Shown: in pieces, positions 38,819 through 43,694 of the stretch
How positions within the stretch are numbered: position 1 is the stretch's first letter
Layout: each line of letters opens with the position of its first letter
Assembly (NCBI GenBank): GCA_003427395.1
Contig: BFEA01000181.1
Span: 135,339-179,032 of the forward strand
DNA length: 43,694 bases
From: Chara braunii
Lineage: Eukaryota > Streptophyta > Charophyceae > Charales > Characeae
Direction: 5' to 3'
Made by a program: the position numbers and the translations under genes
Notes under the pieces: model-generated
What the model was told of the DNA's origin: nothing
Seen by the model: only the letters and a program-made list of their open reading frames with translations
Databases searched by the model: none

Positions 38819-39732
38819 CTCTACGTGTCCCACTTGACGTTTTTTTTTTTTTTTTTTTTTTTTTTANNAANAAANCCNTTGGCATAAGTCAACGGCCACG
38901 NTTTTCTCCCGCCACTCCTTGAAGGCCCTTGTTCGATTCCCATCGGGGAATAAAAAAAAATTGGCCATTTCTTGATTTATGAGCGTCATCCTTGCGCATG
39001 GGCCATGCTCAATCCGGCGAGGTTGTTTCCTGGTCGTGTGATCCTGTTGATTGCACAACCAAGATTGGCCGCGCCCAAACTGCCCCATCCTGATGGCCGG
39101 CTCCAAAAGGAGTTAGAAGCAGCAGCCCCTCTATTTGAAGGGCGGCGTCCAATAGGCCGACCCACCTGCCTGTGGCCCAACAGGCATTTCCCGCTCCAGC
39201 CCTTAGCTTGGCTGGTTTTGTAGCCGGCCATTAAATTGGTCGCTTGTGCTAGGCTCGACAATGTCCAACCTAGCTGGGTGGACCACCTGACCCCTAAACC
39301 ATCGATGCGGTTACGGACCCTTAACAGAGTTAAACCCCACATCCCAAGAAGAAATAAAAAATATAGGCCTCCTATTCCTCCCACGCCGCGGCTCCATACT
39401 CGGCGAGGTTGTTCCTTTTAGCCTAGTTAGGCTCTGAATCGCGCGGCTGCTACATTTTAAGTAAAATAGAAGTTAGGCTTAGTATTCCAACGCATGTACG
39501 CCCCTGCGTCCTTGCCAAACGTGGTTGGTGACCGATCGCACCGCCGCTATAGCATGCCGTATATGTTTGGTCTTAAGCAAAAATTTCAGTCTCTCAGTCT
39601 TAGGTTTGGTCTGAATGAGCTTTTTGGCAACGCCAGTCTCATCAGGTTCTTCAATCCAACGAAAGAGTCAGACAACATCCGACGTTTAAAATCCCCGGCA
39701 AATACCCTTGTCAGGGTATATGCCCCGACAGC
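38819..39732 (+). repeat. Left inverted arm of the foldback element
   Basis: Order from outside: CTCTACGTGTCCCACTTG, T26 (38,840-38,865), a few ambiguous N bases (38,867-38,901), a tRNA-like segment with TTGGCATAAGTCAACGG and the B-box GTTCGATTCCC (about 38,931-38,941), a GC-rich middle, and the hairpin inner end. Open frames inside (for example 38,986-39,384) are also present, mirrored, in the other arm and look like chance. Confidence 0.85.
38867..38901. other. Ambiguous bases (N) next to the T-run
   Basis: Six N positions follow the T26 tract. The mirrored arm gives a continuous sequence here (TAGTAATAAAGCCGTAAGCA on its complement), so the uncertainty is from the assembly, not a gap in the element. 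Confidence 0.9.
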
Positions 39733-39888
39733 GCAACAGGAAAAAGCAGGAAGACTCTGACTCTAGCAAAGACTCAACAAAAAGGATGGGGGTTTCTTCG
39801 GAAAAGTCATGCCTCGTTATCTGTTGCAGGCCAAGTGAATTCGCTCACGAAGGAACAAATGTTTATTCCTCGAATTCTCATCCCAGTC

Positions 39889-40037
39889 ATTTCCTTGACA
39901 GGTATTAATCAGGTTGTCTTTTTAACTAAAACAAATGAGAGTGGCGGAGTATCCCTTTCTCTTCCCTCCGATTTCCTTGGCAGATGGCAATTAGGTTGTT
40001 TTTTTAACAAAAACAAATGGGAGTGACACAGTATCCC
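39889..40037 (+). repeat. 82-bp tandem duplication inside the foldback element
   Basis: TTTCCTTGACAGGTATTAAT...GAGTATCCC (from 39,890) and TTTCCTTGGCAGATGGCAAT...CAGTATCCC (from 39,972) are about 85 percent alike. Both include TTTTTAAC...AAAACAAATG.GAGTG. Period 82 bp. Confidence 0.8.
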
Positions 40038-40132
40038 GGCCCTCCACTTCACTTGAAAGAAATGACTGCCTGACGGAATCTTTCATTACTCGAAAGGTGA
40101 AAGAATTGGTACACGAAGGATTATAGATTCGG

Positions 40133-40546
40133 ATGATTCGAAATGTCAGTGTGGGTATCTGCACTGCGGAGAGGAATAACGAACCTCACCCCAGACTCTA
40201 TGTTGCTTGTATGAAAGGTAAAGTTGATGACACTCAGATTCAGGACATGGAGCAGGTTGGGTACATGTGGATTCCGATGATACACCTCTCATCTGTGATA
40301 AATGACAATCTAAGCAAGATTAGAATAACAAACAACATCTCTGCTACTGTTGTGGCGAAATGGTTGCAAACCGCCTCGCAGAGAGAAGTTCTTTTGTGGT
40401 TCGCATTTATTAATTATCTGCGTAATTTCAATCAGACACTTCGCTTGCAACGCCGCCTGATGCAGTCTGAGAGGCAATGTCAAACTGGTAAAAGAAAAGA
40501 GGATTCAACCCTCACTTCAATGCTCTCAGAAGTAAGTGTGGAATAA
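40133..40546 (+). CDS. Hypothetical ORF in the foldback interior
   Basis: 137 codons from ATG 40,133, with varied composition unlike the surrounding low-complexity DNA: VGICTAERNNEPHPRLYVAC, then VGYMWIPMIHLSSVINDNLS, ATVVAKWLQTASQREVLLWF and a basic tail. I recognise no family. It ends SEVSVE with TAA. The next ATG (40,546) overlaps the stop as TAATG and opens a 51-codon frame (to about 40,701; KKSKKVCIDNLSTQVAQKED). The pair could be one gene with a frameshift, or a captured exon. No transposase motifs are visible. The only evidence that it is coding is its length and composition. Confidence 0.3.
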   Translation: MIRNVSVGICTAERNNEPHPRLYVACMKGKVDDTQIQDMEQVGYMWIPMIHLSSVINDNLSKIRITNNISATVVAKWLQTASQREVLLWFAFINYLRNFNQTLRLQRRLMQSERQCQTGKRKEDSTLTSMLSEVSVE

Positions 40547-40701
40547 TGAGTGATATAAAGAAGGATTTAGGGAAGCAATCAATAATTGATTCGCCTCTCA
40601 TGAGCAAAAAGAGTAAGAAAGTCTGCATAGATAACCTCTCTACGCAAGTTGCTCAGAAGGAGGATTCCTGCCAGTTACTATTTCAAGAACGAGAAAAGTG
40701 A

Positions 40702-41689
40702 TGAATGGAATGAGGGAGAAAGTACTTGAAGAACATTGTGTGTAAAAATTGTGGTATAGTCGGATATACTCCAAGTAGGTTGAAGGGGTCGAAAGTCGGC
40801 GAAAAATAAGTCTTTTAATTTCTGATTCAATTTTTTTTACCAATTCTGTGTGGGATCATGATTTGTTTTGTTTCAATCTCTTATAAACAGATTTTGTGAG
40901 AGACCATTTCATAAATATTTTATCTAAGTTTGTGGAAGTTCACTATGTTCGGTACTATTTGTTGTTGTATTTGCCATCATGGACAACTGCAGAAATACAT
41001 GATCTCTTCTTTGGATAAACCTTAGTCTTGGCCGGGATGGTGACGTGTTTGCCTTATGAATGTGATTTTGGATGTGTATTCTTTATCCATAAGACATGTA
41101 TTTGAATTATATATTTAATATTTATAAGTTTTGAGATCTTGTTTGTTATCATGTCATAATGTTTTTGCGATAAAGTTGTGAGCTCTGTAGGTGATCGTGA
41201 ACCCTGCGCCGGAGTTATACTCCTGGTGCATAGTGGGATGTTGTCATCCGGATCCTATATCGTTTAAGGAAGGAGAACTATACTATCATTGAAAGGGATG
41301 AAGGTGTGGAAGATGCTCTTTAGTTTTGATGGTGGCCGGGGTAGTTACCGCTAAAATAGTTGGGTTTGGATTTACCACCCAAGCTTGATTGTTTTTACTG
41401 GGTCCACCTTGTTGGGAAAGAAGGTGAGTTGGTAACTCACATCGGACTTATTAAGGGTTGGGCTACCCTGTTCATAATGATAAATTGTGGAATGTTTAAA
41501 GCAACGGAATCGGAGGGAATGTGGTGAGGCTCGAATCTAAAGCGGGGCTTGATATCGAGATGTTATCCCTTGAAGAGGATTACACCACTCCTTGACGCAT
41601 ATCACAGAAAGATCGATAACATTTGATATGGTATAAAGTATAGTAAATTTCACAGTAGTGATTTCATGCCACAACTTATATAAAAAAAG
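40702..41689. other. No gene seen in the foldback interior
   Basis: AT-rich with many stops in all frames, and no repeats longer than a few bases. Confidence 0.5.
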
Positions 41690-42310
41690 GAGTTCGTCTA
41701 TGACAAGGCAACATGTCTTAAGCAGCGTTCTCCTCCATTTTCGTCATTAGATGAAATTTAAGGAGTAGGTCTTCAACGAGGCAACTCGTCGTGATCAGCC
41801 TTCTCTTTAAAGATGGAATGAAGAGGAGTTCATCTGCAGGTCTCCTTTAATCTTTTAAGAGTATATCTGCGTCAGAGCAATCTGTCTTGATCAAATTTTT
41901 CAAAGATTTATTAAGAGCAGTTCGTCTGCGGCAGGGAAACCAGTTTTGATCAGCGTTCTGTTCTCAACTTTAGGTGGAGAGGAACTCGTCTGCAGCAGAG
42001 AAACCTGTCTTGGTCGACATTTTCTTCTGAGTGAGAGAAGTTCGTCTGCGGCAGGGAAACCTGTCTTGATCAGTATTTTGTTCACGATTTTAGGTGGAGA
42101 GGAACTTGTCTGCGACAGCGAAACCTATCTTGATCGATATATTCTTCCGAGAGCGAGAGAAGAGTTCATTTGCGGCAGGGTAACCGTCTTGATCAGTATT
42201 CTCTTCTAAAAATAAGGAGTTCATCTACGGCAGTAAAATCTTTCTTGATCGACGTTTTCTTTTGTTCTTTGAAAGAGTTTGTTTGCGACACGGAGACATG
42301 TTTTGGTCAA
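41690..42310 (+). repeat. ~60-bp tandem array (AGTTCGTCTGCGGCAGGGAAACC)
   Basis: Clear units start at about 41,920, 41,983, 42,040, 42,103, 42,165, 42,220 and 42,279 (steps 63, 57, 63, 62, 55, 59), with older copies at 41,690, 41,770 and 41,826. Each has GTTCGTCTGCGGCAG, then AAACCTGTCTTGATC, then a T-rich spacer. Alternate units share more (GTGGAGAGGAACT...), so the array grew partly as ~120-bp dimers. Confidence 0.85.
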
Positions 42311-42748
42311 GTGCGCTCTTCAAGGACTTATATGGAAAGAAAGAGGTTGCAGCATGAAATATTACTTGGTTAAGATGTGATATTGAGTAAAGATATACAC
42401 TTTTGGGTCATTCAGACTTTGTCTGAACAGCTTCCAGAAAGGTTGGTACATCTAGAAAAACCCGTCAGGGGATTAATCCTGACTCGAAAGACCTCTCAGG
42501 GGGTTAATACTGTCTTTTTCAAATAAATGATAATATCAACCAAATGGATGTAGCTTGAAACTAGTAAGAGGACTTCTGGTACCACTCTAAAAAGATAAAA
42601 ATTCCTTGAGTGGTTGTGTATGGAAGAAGGTTTCAGCTTAGTTCTAAGTGGATTATAAAATTGCTGTGTATTTTGATCATTTTATAAAACCCCGACCTCT
42701 ATTTTGATGGTGAACGAAATGGACGTCGTTCAATGGGGTCCGAGAATG
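42311..42748. other. No gene seen
   Basis: Between the ~60-bp array and the right arm. It includes a near-repeat (CCCGTCAGGGGATTAATCCTG / CCTCTCAGGGGGTTAATACTG, 42,461-42,510). Confidence 0.5.
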
Positions 42749-43694
42749 TTGTCGGGCCAAATACCCTGACAAGGGTATTTACCGGGGATTTTAAACGTCG
42801 GACATTGTCTGAATCTTTCGTTGGATTGAAGAACCTGATGAGAATGACGTTGCCAAGAAAATTATTCAAACCAAACCTAAGACTGAGAGACTGGAATTTT
42901 TGCTTAAGTCTAAACATCTGCGGCATGCTATAGCGGCGGTGCGATCGGTCACCAACCACGTTTGGCAAGGACACAAGGGCGTATAGGCGTTGGAATACTA
43001 AGCCTAACTTCTATTTTACTTACCGCGGCGGTGCGATCGGTCATCAACCACGTTTAGCAACTGCGCGATTCAGAGCCCAACTAGGCTAAAAGGAACAACC
43101 GCGCCGAGTATGGAGCCGCGGCGTGGGAGGAATAGGTGGCCTATATTTTTTATTTTTTTTTGGGACATAGGGTCTGACTCTGTTCAGGGTCCGTAACCGC
43201 ATCGATGGTTTAGGGGCCAGATGGTCCACCCAGCTAGGTTGGACATTGTCGAGCCTAGCACAAGCGACCAATTTAATGGCCGGCTAAGCCCGACAAAACC
43301 AGCCAAGCTAAGGGCTGGAGCGGAAAATGTATGTTGGGCCACAGGCTGGAGGGTTGGCCTACTGGACGCCGCCCTTCAAATATAGGGGTTGCTGCTTGTA
43401 GCTCCTTTTGGAGCCGACCATCAGGATGGGGCAGTTTGGGCGCGGCCAATCTTGGCCGTGCGATCAGCAGGATCACACGGCCAGGAAACAGTCGCGCTGG
43501 ATTGAGCATGGCCCCTGCGCAAGGATGACGTGCATAAGTCAAGAAATGACCATTTTATTTTTATTCCCCGATGGGAATCGAACTCGGGCCTGCAAGGCGC
43601 GGCGGGAGAAAACCGTGGTCGTTGGCTTATGCTTACGGCTTTATTACTAAAAAAAAAAAAAAAAAAAAAAAAGTGCCAAGTGGCACGCGTAGAG
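42749..43694 (-). repeat. Right inverted arm of the foldback element
   Basis: Mirror of the left arm, ending in A24 (43,649-43,672) and AAGTGCCAAGTGGCACGCGTAGAG. The piece GGCGGTGCGATCGGTCA, with CAACCACGTTT, occurs twice here (42,938-42,972 and 43,027-43,059). The left arm has only the first-equivalent copy (39,519-39,553), so this arm gained a ~33-bp duplication. The tRNA-like B-box is kept (reverse complement, at about 43,573-43,587). Confidence 0.85.

Larger units (their letters stand above)
38819..43694. mobile_element. Large foldback element with ~0.9-kb inverted arms
   Basis: Left arm 38,819-39,732 and right arm 42,749-43,694 are inverse complements along their whole length. Outer ends are CTCTACGTGTCCCACTTG / CAAGTGGCACGCGTAGAG, each followed inward by a long T (left) or A (right) run. 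Inner ends share the AAATACCCTTGTCAGGG hairpin. The right arm has an extra ~33-bp duplicated piece (below). The interior is 3.0 kb: a short ORF, a tandem duplication and a ~60-bp repeat array. No transposase was found. The right arm reaches the last base of the window, so the outer end and target duplication cannot be tested. It could also be two retroposed copies in inverted orientation. Confidence 0.82.

Noticed and set aside
38880-38950. tRNA gene in the foldback arm
   Set aside because: There is a good B-box (GTTCGATTCCC), but the T-stem and acceptor stem do not pair and no anticodon arm is visible in either arm. At most it is a tRNA-derived remnant.
38986-39384. Open frames in the left arm (132 codons) and matching ones in the right arm
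   Set aside because: They run on both strands in GC-rich repeat DNA and differ between the arms by indels. No coding character.
41690-42310. CRISPR-like array of ~25-bp repeats with ~35-bp spacers
   Set aside because: The spacers are themselves similar between units, and no cas genes exist. It is an ordinary tandem repeat.
1-43694. Hammerhead ribozymes, which occur in many PLEs
   Set aside because: CTGATGA occurs (for example 12,313, 13,645 and 42,837), but none is followed by the GAAA core and stems at the right distance. The permuted PLE clade is reported to lack canonical hammerheads.
1-43694. Ribosomal DNA as an insertion target (spike-moss Chlamys elements target rDNA)
   Set aside because: I see no rRNA-like sequence anywhere in the window.

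Overview
The window is eukaryotic repeat DNA. I see no confident host gene, rRNA, tRNA or CRISPR array. It holds decayed transposable elements, nested insertions, satellite-like arrays, microsatellites and long homopolymer runs, with a few N bases near 38,867-38,901. Two observations point to the green lineage. A primer-binding site complementary to the 3' end of tRNA-Asp, typical of plant Ty3/gypsy elements, lies at 35,541-35,560 (minus strand). A Penelope-like element (PLE) at the left has its GIY-YIG endonuclease before the reverse transcriptase (RT), the permuted order described for the Chlamys/Naiad clade, whose Chlamys branch occurs in green algae, spike mosses and slime molds. My best guess is a charophyte-like alga or an early land plant with a large genome. 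This is inference.

Layout. 1-953: no gene. 954-4,760 (minus): the permuted PLE, with a zinc knuckle and charged coiled-coil region, then GIY-YIG, linker, CxC motif, RT and thumb. 5,021-5,220: a palindrome whose outer arms are (TG)n and (CA)n. 5,250-6,578 (minus): RT fragments of a second, unrelated PLE-like element. 8,660-17,880 (plus): Ty3/gypsy element 1, with an unusual 5' ORF built of repeated modules, gag, protease, RT, RNase H and an integrase that stops before its last catalytic residue. A 339-bp foldback MITE (miniature inverted-repeat transposable element) sits between its RNase H and integrase.

17,880-22,780: no gene, only hairpins and diverged repeats. 22,800-24,930 (minus): a decayed coiled-coil ORF just downstream of element 2 pol. 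25,090-35,562 (minus): Ty3/gypsy element 2, with PBS, a long pre-gag ORF0, gag, protease, RT, RNase H and a full integrase. A 922-bp block of ~147-bp tandem repeats, bounded by a 5-bp target duplication (TTAAC), interrupts it. 35,563-37,100: probable LTR with clustered stem-loops. 37,140-38,818: hairpins and homopolymers. 38,819 to the window end: a foldback element with ~0.9-kb inverted arms around a 3-kb interior.

Elements 1 and 2 belong to related Ty3/gypsy families and can be aligned to each other, which shows how they decayed. Sense-to-stop and His-to-Tyr changes fit C-to-T transitions. Removing each insertion together with one copy of its target duplication restores the reading frame across the RNase H-integrase junction. 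All coding entries in the retroelements are relics, so they are typed as pseudogenes.
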